DNA from: Halostreptopolyspora alba
Lineage (GTDB): Bacteria > Actinomycetota > Actinomycetes > Streptosporangiales > Streptosporangiaceae
Assembly: GCA_003725585.1 (NCBI GenBank)
Contig: RJMB01000016.1
Location: 1 to 64,000, forward strand
Length of the DNA: 64,000 nt
Direction of reading: 5' to 3'
Shown here: positions 1 through 9,841 of the stretch, piece by piece
How positions within the stretch are numbered: position 1 is the stretch's first letter
Layout: every line of letters starts with the position of its first letter
Notes under the pieces: generated by a model
Databases searched by the model: none
Told to the model about the DNA's origin: nothing
What the model saw: the letters and a program-made list of their open reading frames with translations, nothing else
Program-made: the position numbers and the translations under genes

Positions 1-59
1 CAAGCGCTCACTCATCGCTTACGACCACTGAGCCGTGCCCACCATTTCCCATCAACGAT

Positions 60-1328
60 CTAGCCGTCCCGCCGGTCCTGATCGGGGCCGGGGGGAGCGT
101 CCTCGTCCTCCGGACCGGCGAGACGCAGGACCATGTCAGCCAGCCACGTCATACCCCGCTCCAGCGGTCCACGACCGAGCAACGCGCGCCAGGCCGTGGC
201 GAAGACCAGCGAGCCGAGCACGAACGCCTCCAGTCGGAACGGCGCGTCGTCCTGGGCTGTGCTGCCGATCAGCGCGATAACCACAATGTGGCCGGCGTAG
301 ATCGTCAGCGCCATGGCCCCGGCCGCCGCCAACGGTGTGACGAGCGCGCCGATGAGCCGCGCCAGTGCGAGGCACCCCGCGAGCGTCAACAGGGATGTGC
401 CGACAGCGCCCGCGATCTCGAACGAGGTCCCGCTGTGTGGCGCCGAAACCAGCAGCCAGTAGACACTGTCGGTGGGAACCTCGCCGTGCAGGTCGGTGAA
501 GCGCTCGGCCATCCACTCGCGCATCGCCCCCCACATCGTGGGGTCGACCGTGGTGTCGGGGCCGTCGATGGCCCGAACCTCGGCCAGGATCAGCCGGTCG
601 AGGAATCCCAGCGGGTGCAGCAGCAGCCACGAGCCGCCGTACCCCACGAGGGTGAGCGTGGCCCCGAGGCCGGCCAGCCAGGCGCGCACCCGCACCGAGC
701 GGAGGTCGAGGCGGCCCACCGCCATGCCCGCGACGACGAAGGCCATGAACGTGGCGGCGGGGTAGTACCCGGTGACCAGGAAATCGGTGAGGCCCCCGAT
801 GGAGCCCTGGCGGGCGGCGGGCGCGTCGGCGAAGGTCGCCCTGGCCAGGTAGGACACCTGCGGCCCCAGCAGCCCGACGACCACGGCGCTCGCCATGAGC
901 GCGCCGGCGCGCAGCCGCACGAGCGGAAGCGCCAGGATGAAGAACCCGCCGTAGTAGGTCAGGATCACCGCGACGGGGGCCCCGAGCATGTCGAGCAGGC
1001 CGCCGAGCAGCGCGAGCACGATCGCCCGCACCAGAACGCGCCCGACCGCGCGCCGCATCGGCAGCCCGGACAGCGGGACGCCGCGCCCGGTCATCAGCGC
1101 GAGCGACACCCCCGCGAGGAAGGCGAAAAGCGCCGAGGAGTTGCCACGGACCAGGGTGTGCAACGTCTCGGCGGGGTCGTCGTCGAGCAGCCCGACGGAT
1201 CCCACGCCCAGGTGCACGGTGAACATCCCGAACACCGCGAGCGCGCGGGCGACGTCGATCCCGGCGATGCGTTCGTGGGGGGCGGTACCCGCCGGGTCCC
1301 CCGTGGTGTTGGGCCTCTGGTGCGACAC
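60..1328 (-). CDS. DUF418-type multipass membrane protein
   Basis: A 422-residue integral membrane protein. After a short hydrophilic N-terminus it has the GIDVARALAVFGMFTVH segment that opens DUF418/DUF1624 (acyltransferase-like) proteins, then about ten hydrophobic helices and a C-terminal GAMALTIYAGH block typical of the DUF418 end. DUF418 members are predicted membrane acyltransferase relatives whose substrate is usually unknown, and nothing here gives one. The start is GTG at 1328 with no strong ribosome binding site. It is transcribed in the same direction as the acetoacetyl-CoA ligase upstream, 69 bp away, but no functional link is evident. The charged tail is probably cytoplasmic. Confidence 0.8.
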   Translation of the reverse strand: MSHQRPNTTGDPAGTAPHERIAGIDVARALAVFGMFTVHLGVGSVGLLDDDPAETLHTLVRGNSSALFAFLAGVSLALMTGRGVPLSGLPMRRAVGRVLVRAIVLALLGGLLDMLGAPVAVILTYYGGFFILALPLVRLRAGALMASAVVVGLLGPQVSYLARATFADAPAARQGSIGGLTDFLVTGYYPAATFMAFVVAGMAVGRLDLRSVRVRAWLAGLGATLTLVGYGGSWLLLHPLGFLDRLILAEVRAIDGPDTTVDPTMWGAMREWMAERFTDLHGEVPTDSVYWLLVSAPHSGTSFEIAGAVGTSLLTLAGCLALARLIGALVTPLAAAGAMALTIYAGHIVVIALIGSTAQDDAPFRLEAFVLGSLVFATAWRALLGRGPLERGMTWLADMVLRLAGPEDEDAPPGPDQDRRDG

Positions 1329-1397
1329 GCCGTCAAGGTTAGGGCCTGCTGTCCCGGGTCCGCCCCCGGAGGGTTCGCGACCGGTCGCACGGCCCGG

Positions 1398-3377
1398 TCA
1401 GCCTGACGCGCGCCTATCCCGCTCCGCGAGCTCGCTGAACTGGTCCAGGGCGGTCGGGTTCGCCAGGGAGTCCCGGCTGGCGACACGTTCGGCCGGTTCC
1501 CCGGCGAGGATGCGTTTGACCGGGACCTCCAGCACCTTGCCGGAGAGGGTGCGCGGCACCTCGGCGACGGCGCGCACCGAGTCGGGCACGTGCCGCGGTG
1601 AACAGTCCTCCCGGATCCGCGTGGCGAGCGCCCTGACCAGCTCGTCGGTGAGTGCGCTCCCCTCGCGCAGCACAACGAACAGCTCGATGCGGGAGACGTC
1701 AGCGGACTTGGGGACATCCACCACGAGCGCGTCGACGACCTCGTCGAGCGCGAGCACCGCCCGGTAGATCTCGCTGGTGCCTATGCGGATGCCACCACGG
1801 TTGATGGTGGAGTCGGAGCGGCCGTAGATGATGGCGGTGCCGCGTTCGGTGATCTCGATCCAGTCGCCGTGTCGCCACACGCCGGGATACATCGAGAAGT
1901 AGCTGTCCCACAGCCGCTCGCCGTCGGGGTCGCCCCAGAAGTAGATCGGCATCGACGGGGCGGGCTCGGTCACCACGAGTTCCCCGACCTCGCCGACCAG
2001 CTCCCTGCCATCGGGGTCCCACGCGGCCACCGCCATGCCGAGCGTGCGCGCCTGGATCTCGCCCTCGTACACCGGCAGCGTGGGGACACCCCCGACCAGC
2101 ACGCTACAGATGTCGGTGCCCCCGCTGGCCGAGAAGAGCCACAGGCCGTCGCCGAGCTCCCGATAGCACCACTCGAAGCCCTCAGGGGTGAGGGGCGATC
2201 CGGTGGATCCCACGGCGTGCAACGCCGAGAGGTCGCGCCCCTCGGCCGGGCGCACACCCTCTTTCATACACGTCGACAGGAAACTCGCACTGGTGCCGAA
2301 GATGGTGATGCCGGCGCGCTCGGCCAGGTCCCACATCGCTCCGAGGTCGGGGTAGCCGGGGCTGCCGTCGTAGAGCACGATGGAAGCCCGGGTCAGCAGG
2401 ACACTGACCAGGAAGTTCCACATCATCCAGCCGGTGGTGGTGAACCAGAACACCCGGTCGCCGCTCTGCGCGTCCAGGTGCAGGTGCAGGTTCTTCAGCT
2501 GTTCCAGCAGCATCCCGCCGTGCCCGTGCACGATCGCCTTGGGCAGCCCGGTGGTTCCTGAGGAGTACAGCACCCACAGCGGGTGGTCGAACGGCAGCGA
2601 CTCGAAGCGCAGCGGCGCGCCGTCACCCGTCTCCTCCAGCTCCTCCCAGGAGAGGGCACCCTCGACGGGCTGCTCGCGCAGGTAGGACAGCACGACGGTG
2701 TGTTCCAGCGTGGGCAGCTGCTCACGCAGGGCGGCGAGGACGTCGCGGCGGTCGAAGTCGCGGCCGCCGTAGCGGTACCCGTCGACGGCCAGCAGCACCT
2801 TCGGCTCGATCTGGGCGAACCGGTCGACAACGCTGCGCGCCCCGAAATCAGGCGAGCACGAGGACCACACGGCGCCGATGGAGGCGCAGGCGTAGAACGC
2901 GGCGACGGTCTCGGCGATGTTGGGCAGGTAGCCGACGACGCGGTCGCCGGGGCCGACCCCGAGGTGGCGCAGGCCCGCGGCTATGGCCGCGGTACGGCGT
3001 TTCAGCTCCCCCCAGGTCCACTCCCCAATGACCCGTAGCTCCGAGGCGTGCCGGATGGCCACCTCGTCGTCATCGCGCCCTTCCAGGACGTGCCGGGCGA
3101 AGTTGAGCCGCGCCCCGGGGAACCACTCGGCACCGGGCATGACACGCTCGCTGAGCACACGCTCGTAGGGGGTGTCGGCACGGACGTCGAAGTACTCCCA
3201 GATCGCCGACCAGAATCCCTCGATGTCGGTCACCGACCAGTGCCACAGCGAGTGGTAGTCATCCACCGCGACATCACGGTGACGCCGCACCCACCGTGTG
3301 AAGGCCGTGATGTTCGCGCGCTCCCGCCGGTCCTCGCCGGGTTCCCAGAGCACCGGTGGCTGTGTCTCCTGCGGCAT
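1398..3377 (-). CDS. aacS: acetoacetate-CoA ligase
   Basis: A 659-residue ANL-superfamily enzyme that activates acetoacetate to acetoacetyl-CoA with ATP. Visible features: the acetyl/acetoacetyl-CoA synthetase N-terminal cap (FWSAIWEYFDV, about residues 55-65), the AMP-binding P-loop YSSGTTGLPKAIVHGHGG near 271-288, FTTTGWMMWNF downstream, and the C-terminal lysine in RTLSGKVLEVPVK (K614). Length and the DGSPGYPD/SASGGTDICS blocks match acetoacetyl-CoA synthetases rather than acetyl-CoA synthetases. The ATG start follows a clear GGAGG about 8 bases upstream. It likely salvages acetoacetate or ketone bodies into lipid or isoprenoid synthesis, or ends ketogenic degradation such as homogentisate breakdown encoded about 35 kb away (that link is inference). 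Confidence 0.93.
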   Translation of the reverse strand: MPQETQPPVLWEPGEDRRERANITAFTRWVRRHRDVAVDDYHSLWHWSVTDIEGFWSAIWEYFDVRADTPYERVLSERVMPGAEWFPGARLNFARHVLEGRDDDEVAIRHASELRVIGEWTWGELKRRTAAIAAGLRHLGVGPGDRVVGYLPNIAETVAAFYACASIGAVWSSCSPDFGARSVVDRFAQIEPKVLLAVDGYRYGGRDFDRRDVLAALREQLPTLEHTVVLSYLREQPVEGALSWEELEETGDGAPLRFESLPFDHPLWVLYSSGTTGLPKAIVHGHGGMLLEQLKNLHLHLDAQSGDRVFWFTTTGWMMWNFLVSVLLTRASIVLYDGSPGYPDLGAMWDLAERAGITIFGTSASFLSTCMKEGVRPAEGRDLSALHAVGSTGSPLTPEGFEWCYRELGDGLWLFSASGGTDICSVLVGGVPTLPVYEGEIQARTLGMAVAAWDPDGRELVGEVGELVVTEPAPSMPIYFWGDPDGERLWDSYFSMYPGVWRHGDWIEITERGTAIIYGRSDSTINRGGIRIGTSEIYRAVLALDEVVDALVVDVPKSADVSRIELFVVLREGSALTDELVRALATRIREDCSPRHVPDSVRAVAEVPRTLSGKVLEVPVKRILAGEPAERVASRDSLANPTALDQFSELAERDRRASG

Positions 3378-3535
3378 TCTCGCGCCTCCTCAACGAACGG
3401 CGGCCGACGGCCGCCCCTCACCTGCTACTGGGGACACCGCGGCGCGCCCGCGCCCGATTGTAGGGTCCATCCAACCTCACCACCCCCCTGGAGAGTGAAG
3501 TGGGGCACCCCACATCCGACAACGCCGGTTCCGTA

Positions 3536-5020
3536 TCAGACCACCAGGCGCATGGGGGTCTCCTCGCAGGGGCCGTGCCGGGCGAGGTCGGACCACGCCC
3601 GCGCCAACCGGGACACCAGCGCGTCCAGGGTCCGCTCGTCGTGCCGGAAGGGGAGCCGAAAGTACTCCCGGAACTCGGCGTCCTTCTCGGGTGTCATGAC
3701 CGGACCGGGGATGAGCTCCACCCCGTGGCGCAGCGCGACCTGGGCGTAGACGCTGGCATCGGTGTCCGGCATCCGGACCCACAACGAGGATCCCCCGTCG
3801 GGTCTGCGCCACTCCCAGTCGGGAAGCGCGTCCCGCAGCCGTTCCTCCAGGAACGCCATGCGGGAGGCGAGCAGCTCGGACCGTTGCCGCGCCAGTTGGT
3901 CGAGCTGCGGCAGCAGCCGCACCGCGACCGCCTGGTCCAGCAGCGGGGTGCCCAGGTCCGCGAGGACCTTGCGGCGCGCGAGCCGCTCGGCGATCTCCAC
4001 CGGGGCCCGCAGCCATCCCACCCGCAGCCCGGCCCAGCTCGTCTTGGACAGCGAGTCGACGAGCACGACCTCGGCGTCACGGGGCGCGTAGGCGGAGATG
4101 GGCGGGGGCTCCTCCGGGGCACGCATCCCGGTGTAGGCGAAGTCCTCCAGCACCGGTATCCCGTGGCGCGCCGCGATCTCGGCGAGCTCACGGCGTCGGG
4201 CGGGTGACATCAACGTCCCCGTGGGGTTGTGGTACTGCGGCATGACATACATGAGGTGGGGGGTGCGTTCCCGCACCACCTCGCGCACCCGCACGGTGTC
4301 GATTCCTTGGCGGTCGAGGGGAACGTTGAGGAACTCGGCTCCCTCGGCACGCAGCAGGTCCATGCATCCGGAGAAGCTGGGTGACTCGATGAGCGTCGGG
4401 GATCCGTTGCGCAGGTACAGGCTCGACACCAGCGCGATCGCCTGGTGGGCGCCGGTGGTCACCACGATCTGGTCGGGGTGGGTGGGAAGCCCTTCGGCGG
4501 TGTAGCGCTCCGCGATGGCGGCGCGCAGGGCGTACATGCCCTGGGGTTGGTACTCGGACTCGGTCATCAGGGCGGGGAGGTCCTCCGCCGTCACGTCCCG
4601 GATGGCCTCGGCCACCTCGGGCAGGCCCTCGCTGCCCACGCAGGCCAGCGAGATGGTCTCGTCGGAGCCGTTGAGCATGCCCTCGTACAACGAGTGCCCC
4701 CGGCCACCCGGGACCCAGCCGTCGGGACGCGCCGGCGCCAGCCCGGGGCTGACCCTGGTACCGCTACCGCGCACACTGTCGAGCAGCCCTTCGGAGCGCA
4801 GCTGACCATAGGCGGTGACCACGGTGGTACGGCTGACCACGAGCGCCGCTGCCAGGGCCCGTTCCGAGGGCAGGCGTTCCCCCACGGCCAGCGCCCCACC
4901 GTTGACAGCGCGCCGGAGCGCCTCGGTGAGCTTCAGGTACAGCGGGCCGTCGCCCATCGGCCAGTCACCGAGAACCTCGGCCAGCTCGCTGGCGCTCCGA
5001 GAAGAAACCACTTCACGCAT
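3536..5020 (-). CDS. MocR-type regulator (GntR wHTH fused to class I aminotransferase fold)
   Basis: A 494-residue two-domain transcription factor. Residues about 24-90 form a GntR winged helix (RLPSERALAAALVVSRTTV), followed by a linker and a fold-type I aminotransferase domain with HNPTG (264-268) and the PLP-lysine motif SLSKTSWAGLRVGW (K326). MocR proteins normally sense PLP or an amino-compound aldimine and often control the divergent neighbour. Here that is the DUF3291 gene at 5134. The ATG at 5020 is chosen because the helix begins soon after it; an upstream in-frame start at 5116 would add 32 residues without domain similarity. The short gap to the divergent gene holds repeated ATTGG motifs that could be the operator. 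Effector and target are inferred only. Confidence 0.88.
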   Translation of the reverse strand: MREVVSSRSASELAEVLGDWPMGDGPLYLKLTEALRRAVNGGALAVGERLPSERALAAALVVSRTTVVTAYGQLRSEGLLDSVRGSGTRVSPGLAPARPDGWVPGGRGHSLYEGMLNGSDETISLACVGSEGLPEVAEAIRDVTAEDLPALMTESEYQPQGMYALRAAIAERYTAEGLPTHPDQIVVTTGAHQAIALVSSLYLRNGSPTLIESPSFSGCMDLLRAEGAEFLNVPLDRQGIDTVRVREVVRERTPHLMYVMPQYHNPTGTLMSPARRRELAEIAARHGIPVLEDFAYTGMRAPEEPPPISAYAPRDAEVVLVDSLSKTSWAGLRVGWLRAPVEIAERLARRKVLADLGTPLLDQAVAVRLLPQLDQLARQRSELLASRMAFLEERLRDALPDWEWRRPDGGSSLWVRMPDTDASVYAQVALRHGVELIPGPVMTPEKDAEFREYFRLPFRHDERTLDALVSRLARAWSDLARHGPCEETPMRLVV

Positions 5021-5021
5021 G

Positions 5022-5072
5022 ATTGGACCTACCGATCGTGGGCGTCTGGACCGATATTGGCATGGAAATTGG
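5022..5072. promoter_or_regulatory. candidate MocR operator (ATTGG direct repeats)
   Basis: ATTGG occurs at 5022, 5056 and 5068 in the divergent region. The last two copies are 12 bp apart in the same orientation and the region is less GC-rich than its surroundings. MocR/GntR fusions often bind direct repeats next to their own start. Assignment is from position and repetition only. Confidence 0.35.
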
Positions 5073-5133
5073 CGTCGCGACAGAGGGCTAGAGGTACGTG
5101 GACGCCCCATCGTCAATCCCGGAAGAGACCATC

Positions 5134-5619
5134 ATGTCACCGACCGCCGTGCTCGAACCTGAGCTCCCCCTCACGGACCACCGTTCCCCGCAGGAACCGG
5201 AGGGGCCTATCCCCACCCCGCGCCTGGCGCAGATCCAGGCCATCACCGCCAGCGGAGCCACCCGCCCCCAGGCCGCCGAGCTGCTGGCGGCTCTGGGGGA
5301 GCACGCCGCAACCCATAATGGACTTATTGGACTGATCGATATGGGCGACACGGCGGACCACTGGAGTACCGAACACGTGTCACTGTGGCGCTCGGTGTCC
5401 GACCTGCGCGACTTCGTACACGCCAGCCACCCCGCCCTCGTGGCCTGGCAGCACCGGACGGGCCTGCGCGTCACTACCGAACGAGCGCTGTGGTGGGTGA
5501 CCGCGCCGGAGAGGGTCACGCCAGAGGAGGCACGGGAGCGCCTGGACCACCTGCGGCGAAACGGCCCCACCCGACACGCGTTCACCCTGCGCAGCCCGGT
5601 CCCCCCGCCGCGGGGGTGA
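5134..5619 (+). CDS. DUF3291 domain-containing protein
   Basis: A 161-residue protein whose centre and C-terminus carry the DUF3291 signature: WRSVSDLRDFVHASHPALVA, then WWVTAPERVTPEEARERL and the closing LRRNGPTRHAFTLRSP. This dimeric alpha/beta-barrel family resembles antibiotic-biosynthesis monooxygenases, but a reaction is not established. The ATG at 5134 is preferred over the GTG at 5098 because GGAAGAG lies 7 bases upstream. The first about 35 residues are Pro/Glu-rich and variable. It is divergent from the MocR regulator, which is its most likely controller. The downstream DUF4440-like gene may be co-transcribed, since a GTG overlapping this stop codon is in its frame. Confidence 0.72.
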   Translation: MSPTAVLEPELPLTDHRSPQEPEGPIPTPRLAQIQAITASGATRPQAAELLAALGEHAATHNGLIGLIDMGDTADHWSTEHVSLWRSVSDLRDFVHASHPALVAWQHRTGLRVTTERALWWVTAPERVTPEEARERLDHLRRNGPTRHAFTLRSPVPPPRG

Positions 5620-5672
5620 GCGCGACGAACACCGGGGGCGCCGGGGTGCCGGGCCTGGCTACCATCCCCACG

Positions 5673-6032
5673 ATGGACAGCGACAGCGATATCGACACCG
5701 TGATCGCCAACGAACTCAGGCTGCTCGATCCCGAGGTGCGGCGCGAGGACGACGCGGTCCGCGCGCTGCTGCACGACGACTTCCGCGAGATCGGCGCCTC
5801 CGGCACCCAGTGGGACCGCGACTCGGTCACGCGCGCCACCCGCGCCGACACCGGCGAGCGCACCACCGCCGAGGACCTCAGCCCGGTACGGCTGGGGTCC
5901 GACGCCATCCTGCTCACCTACACGGCCCGGCGTGGGCGCTCGGGCTCGCTGCGGACCTCGGTCTGGCTCCGCTCGGACGGGGAATGGCGGATGCTCCACC
6001 ACCAGGGAACGCCCGTTCCCGAGTCGCCCTGA
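5673..6032 (+). CDS. DUF4440 / NTF2-like (SnoaL-fold) protein
   Basis: A small soluble protein of 119 residues with the DUF4440 pattern: an N-terminal helix (IANELRLLDPEVRREDDAVRALLHDDFREIG), a middle T/S-rich strand set and the closing WLRSDGEWRMLHHQGTPV. The NTF2-like fold forms a cone-shaped pocket used for varied isomerase, hydrolase or binding roles; none can be assigned. The ATG at 5673 gives the normal family length. A GTG at 5616 overlapping the DUF3291 stop would add 19 residues and indicate translational coupling. It is probably in one transcription unit with the DUF3291 gene. Confidence 0.75.
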   Translation: MDSDSDIDTVIANELRLLDPEVRREDDAVRALLHDDFREIGASGTQWDRDSVTRATRADTGERTTAEDLSPVRLGSDAILLTYTARRGRSGSLRTSVWLRSDGEWRMLHHQGTPVPESP

Positions 6033-6213
6033 CGGTCCTCGCGGCGCGGATCGTTCGGGACGGACCACCGTGGCGACACAGCCCGTGGTGCGGCGAAGGG
6101 TGCGTGCGGTCGAGGTTTGACGAACCCCGGACGCCCCGGATAAGCGCGTGTCTCGTTAGGGGCGGTGTCGCCCGGCCGGCGAAGGCCGCCTCCGGCGCCT
6201 CCGCCGTCGCCGC

Positions 6214-6930
6214 TCACGCCACGAGGTTCGGCAGGGGCAACCGCAGTGCCGTGCGGGACACGCGGGCGAACTCCTCCGGACCGAGTCCGCCGATCCCCTC
6301 CGGAAGGGTGCCCAGCAGTGGGGCGCCCGCGATGTCGGGTAGCTCGGCGAGGTTGCAGCGCTCGGCCAGCCCCGGGTCCGCCGGCCAGCACCCCACCAGC
6401 ACGCCCGCGCACCGCAGCCCGCGGCCGGCGAGCGCCTCCGCGCTCAGCGCGGTGTCGTTGAGGGTGCCCAGCCCGGCCCGGCACACCAGCAGCACGGGAG
6501 AGGCCAGTGCCGATGCCACCTCGGCCAGCGTGCCGCCCGCGCTGTTGAGCCGCACCAGCAACCCGCCGGCCCCCTCCACCAGGACCAGATCGTGGCTGGC
6601 GCGTAACCGCCGTGTGGCGTCCACGATCGCCGCCACCGGCAGCTCCTCGGCCCCCGCGCGGCGCGCGGCGTTCGCCGGGGCCAGCGGGTCCGGGTAGCGC
6701 ACCAGCTCCACGGGGGTGACGCCGGGAACCAGCCGCGCCACCTCGTCGGCGTCGCCCGCCTCCCCCGGCGCGACCCCGGTCTGGGCCGGTTTGAGCACCG
6801 CGACGCGCAGCCCGTGGGTACTGGCCACCGCGGCGAGCGCGGCCGTGGCCACGGTCTTTCCCACGTCAGTCCCCGTACCGGTGACCACGAGCGCCTCGCC
6901 CGTCGGGTCGCCATTCGCGGTCGCGGTCAC
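6214..6930 (-). CDS. bioD: dethiobiotin synthetase
   Basis: A 238-residue enzyme that closes the ureido ring of dethiobiotin from 7,8-diaminononanoate, CO2 and ATP. It has the BioD P-loop GTGTDVGKT (about residues 18-26), the substrate motif LKPAQTG, the [10 protein letters not shown] block and a C-terminal LGTLPEG segment. The GTG start at 6930 overlaps the bioA stop by 4 bases (GTGA), so the two are translationally coupled. Longer in-frame extensions only read into bioA. It is the last gene of a bioA-bioD unit divergent from bioF. No bioB is present in the window, so biotin synthase must be elsewhere. Confidence 0.95.
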   Translation of the reverse strand: MTATANGDPTGEALVVTGTGTDVGKTVATAALAAVASTHGLRVAVLKPAQTGVAPGEAGDADEVARLVPGVTPVELVRYPDPLAPANAARRAGAEELPVAAIVDATRRLRASHDLVLVEGAGGLLVRLNSAGGTLAEVASALASPVLLVCRAGLGTLNDTALSAEALAGRGLRCAGVLVGCWPADPGLAERCNLAELPDIAGAPLLGTLPEGIGGLGPEEFARVSRTALRLPLPNLVA

Positions 6931-8294
6931 GCCGCCTCCAGGGACGCCCGGGTCGCCTCGACCATCCCGTCGGAGATTCGCGCGATGTCGGCGTCGTCGC
7001 AGACGTAGGGCGGCATGGCGTACACCATGTCCCGGAAGGGGCGCAGCCACACACCGGTGTCCAGCGCCGCATCGGTCGCCGCGCGGGTGTCCACCGGCCG
7101 TTCCAGTTCGACTACCCCGATCGCGCCGAGCGTGCGGACGTCACGCACACCCGGCATCCCACACAGGGGGGAGAGGCCGGTACGCAGGCCGGACTCGATC
7201 CGCCCCACATCGGCGCGCCAGTCCCGGCAGCGCAACAGTCGCAGCGACGCGGAGGCCGCGGCGCAGGCCAGTGGGTTGCCCATGAACGTCGGCCCGTGCG
7301 CGAGCACCGGGACCTCCCCGGTCGCGATGCCCTCGGCGACCGCGCTCGTGCACAGTGTGGCCGCCAGGGTCATGTATCCCCCCGTGAGCGCCTTGCCCAG
7401 GCACATCACGTCGGGAGCGACCCCGGCGTGGTCGGCGGCGAACATCTCGCCGGTGCGGCCGAACCCCGTGGCGATCTCGTCGAACACCAGCAGCACACCG
7501 TGTCGCTCGGTGATCTCGCGCAGCGACCGCAGATATCCGGGATCGTGGAACCGCATCCCCCCGGCCCCCTGCACCACGGGTTCCACGATCACCGCGGCGA
7601 GCTCGTCCGCGTGCTCCGCGACGAGCGCGTCGAGGTGACGGAGGTAGGCGGGGTCGGTGCCGGCCGCGTACCCGGGGGGCGGCGCGTCGGCGAACACCTG
7701 CCGGGGCAGGGCGTCGCCCCACAGGGCGTGCATGCCGCCGTCGGGGTCGCACACCGACATGGCGTGGAACGTGTCACCGTGGTAACCACCGCGCCACGTC
7801 AGCACCCGGCGCTTGGCGGGGCGGCCCAACGAGCGCCAGTACTGCAGGCACATCTTCAGCGCCACCTCCACCGCGACCGATCCGGAGTCGGCGAGGAACA
7901 CGTGCCGCAGCGGCTCCGGGGTGAGGTCCACGAGCTCGGCGGCCAGCCGCGCGGCCGGATCGTGGGTCAACCCACCGAACATGACGTGGCTGAACCGGTC
8001 GAGCTGGGAGCGGACCGCCCCGTCGATGTCCGGGTGGCCGTAGCCGTGGATGGCCGACCACCACGAGGACATCGCGTCGACGGCCTCGCGTTCCACGCCG
8101 TCGTCACCAACCAGCCTCAGCCGGGTGCCGTTCGCTCCGGTGACCACGTACGGCGGATCGGCCGGCGGGATGGTGGCGTAGGGGTGCCACAGGTGCTCCC
8201 GGTCCACCTCGCGCACCCGGGCCGTCGCCGCGCTCTCCTCAGCCACCGGCGCCCCCTCACACTCCGTTGTCACCCGAACGCTCATGGCGCTCAT
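6927..8294 (-). CDS. bioA: adenosylmethionine-8-amino-7-oxononanoate aminotransferase
   Basis: A class III PLP aminotransferase that converts KAPA to DAPA using S-adenosylmethionine as amino donor. The N-terminus has [14 protein letters not shown], typical of BioA; then [13 protein letters not shown], the LTHDPAA motif, [27 protein letters not shown] and the PLP lysine in [11 protein letters not shown]. Start choice is open. ATGs at 8294 and 8285 lack a Shine-Dalgarno and would suit a leaderless transcript. An in-frame ATG at 8372 has a good GGGAGG about 6 bases upstream but adds 26 residues of atypical composition. It is coupled to bioD by a 4-base overlap and divergent from bioF. Confidence 0.93.
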   Translation of the reverse strand: MSAMSVRVTTECEGAPVAEESAATARVREVDREHLWHPYATIPPADPPYVVTGANGTRLRLVGDDGVEREAVDAMSSWWSAIHGYGHPDIDGAVRSQLDRFSHVMFGGLTHDPAARLAAELVDLTPEPLRHVFLADSGSVAVEVALKMCLQYWRSLGRPAKRRVLTWRGGYHGDTFHAMSVCDPDGGMHALWGDALPRQVFADAPPPGYAAGTDPAYLRHLDALVAEHADELAAVIVEPVVQGAGGMRFHDPGYLRSLREITERHGVLLVFDEIATGFGRTGEMFAADHAGVAPDVMCLGKALTGGYMTLAATLCTSAVAEGIATGEVPVLAHGPTFMGNPLACAAASASLRLLRCRDWRADVGRIESGLRTGLSPLCGMPGVRDVRTLGAIGVVELERPVDTRAATDAALDTGVWLRPFRDMVYAMPPYVCDDADIARISDGMVEATRASLEAA

Positions 8295-8468
8295 GGTGTC
8301 AATCCACGACGCCGCGCCCCCATGCGTGTTCCGCCAGAATCGGACGCCCGAACTTTGTGCCGTCCGGCTCATGACGTGCCTCCCGCGGCCGTGTGAGAGT
8401 TGTCGGGATCCCCGCGAGCGCACGACCCAGTGTCGTGCCGCCGCCTCGTCAACGGCGCCGAGGTGGCC

Positions 8469-8501
8469 GGGGCGCCCCGAACAGCGGTGTCGGGGCGCCC
8501 C
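8469..8501. other. perfect GC-rich hairpin in the bioF leader
   Basis: A 12-bp perfect stem (GGGGCGCCCCGA at 8469-8480 with its complement at 8490-8501) closes a 9-base loop, 42 bases before the bioF ATG. No gene ends upstream on this strand, so it is not a conventional terminator. It may be a leader attenuation element or a protein site for the divergent biotin promoters. Each arm contains the self-complementary core GGGGCGCCCC, also found in the thiD terminator. Confidence 0.5.
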
Positions 8502-8543
8502 CACCACTACCCCGAGGGAAGCGCACCGGCGTGGAGGGAACGC

Positions 8544-9713
8544 ATGGACACCTCCGGCCCGTTCGACTGGCTGGACGACGCGGCCCGGGAACGGGCCCGG
8601 GTCGGCCTCACCCGCCGGGTTCGGCCACGCTCTCCGGACGACGGCCTGCTCGACCTGGCCGGCAACGACTATCTCGGGCTCACCCGGCACCCCGACGTGG
8701 CCCGGGCCGCATCGCGGGCCGCCGAGCGCTGGGGCGCCGGAGCCACCGGGTCCCGGCTGGTGACCGGGGACACGACACTCCACGGCGAGCTGGAGCGGGA
8801 ACTCGCGTCGTTCTACGGGACCGAGTCCGCACTGGTGTTCTCCTCCGGCTACGCCGCCAACCTCGGTATGGTGACCGGCCTCGCCGGCGCCGGGGCGCAC
8901 CTGGTCTGCGACCGGCACAACCACGCCTCACTGATCGACGCCACCCGGCTCGCCAAGGCCGGCGGCGCCCGGGTCTCGCTGTTCGGACACGCCGATCCCA
9001 CGGGGGCGGGTGAGGCACTGGCTACCGTGGCGGCGAGCCGGCGGCTCGTCGTCAGTGACACGGTGTTCTCGGTGGACGGCGACATCACCGATGTCGCCGG
9101 GCTCGTCGGGTCCTGTCGGCGGCACGGAGCGGCGCTGCTCCTGGACGACGCCCACGGTCTGGGGGTGGTCGGTCCCGGTGGCCAGGGCGCGCTGGCCGAG
9201 GCCGGACTGTGCGGGGCCGGTGACGTCGTGGTCTCGGTCACGCTCTCCAAGGCGCTGGGCGCCCAAGGGGGTGCGGTACTCGGGCCGCACCGGGTCATCC
9301 GGCATCTGGTGGAGACAGCCCGGACCTTCATCTTCGACACCGGGTTGGCTCCGGCGTCGGCCGCCGGGGCGTTGGCGGCGCTGCGATTGCTGCGTACGGA
9401 CGCGTGGCGGGCGGGGCGTGCGCGCGAGGTCGCGCGCACGCTGGCGTCGGAGCTCAAGGCGCGCGGACTAGGGGTGAACACCCCGCGGGCGGCCGTGGTG
9501 TCGGTGTTGGCCCCCTCCCCCGACGAGGCCGTGGCCTGGGCTCAGCGGTGCCGAGACGCCGGGGTTCGGGTTGGCTGCTTCCGGCCACCGTCGGTGCCCG
9601 ATGACCGTCCCCGGCTGCGTCTGACCGCCCGTGCCAGCCTCACCGACGCCGACGTGGCGCGCGTCGTCGACGTGCTGCGGGCCACCAGCCCCGTTCCGGC
9701 CGGCATCTCCTGA
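8544..9713 (+). CDS. bioF: 8-amino-7-oxononanoate synthase
   Basis: A 389-residue alpha-oxoamine synthase that condenses pimeloyl thioester with L-alanine to KAPA, the first committed ring-building step of biotin synthesis. Recognisable blocks: [16 protein letters not shown] (36-50), [17 protein letters not shown], the [15 protein letters not shown] strand (201-215) and PLP lysine K236 in [13 protein letters not shown]. The ATG at 8544 has GGAGGG 5 bases upstream; the frame is open further upstream but without family similarity. It is divergent from bioA-bioD, so biotin control probably acts on the shared region. BioF is favoured over glycine C-acetyltransferase because of the bio neighbours. 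Confidence 0.95.
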   Translation: MDTSGPFDWLDDAARERARVGLTRRVRPRSPDDGLLDLAGNDYLGLTRHPDVARAASRAAERWGAGATGSRLVTGDTTLHGELERELASFYGTESALVFSSGYAANLGMVTGLAGAGAHLVCDRHNHASLIDATRLAKAGGARVSLFGHADPTGAGEALATVAASRRLVVSDTVFSVDGDITDVAGLVGSCRRHGAALLLDDAHGLGVVGPGGQGALAEAGLCGAGDVVVSVTLSKALGAQGGAVLGPHRVIRHLVETARTFIFDTGLAPASAAGALAALRLLRTDAWRAGRAREVARTLASELKARGLGVNTPRAAVVSVLAPSPDEAVAWAQRCRDAGVRVGCFRPPSVPDDRPRLRLTARASLTDADVARVVDVLRATSPVPAGIS

Positions 9714-9841
9714 CCACACAGCCGACGGTTCCACGGAGTCCGGGCGTGTCCCGTCCCCGGCCCACGTGGGTACCCTGTTCGTTGGACAGCCCGTCCCAAC
9801 GGAGAGCGAGACCGAAGCGAGACCGAGAGGCTGAGCGACAC

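Noticed and set aside
288..1406. 372-codon plus frame opposite the DUF418 gene
   Set aside because: Arg/Gly/Gln-rich antisense shadow; the minus strand has membrane helices and family motifs.
6927..8924. BioA starting at 8924 (665 residues)
   Set aside because: This reads through bioF on the opposite strand; BioA similarity begins at about 8260.
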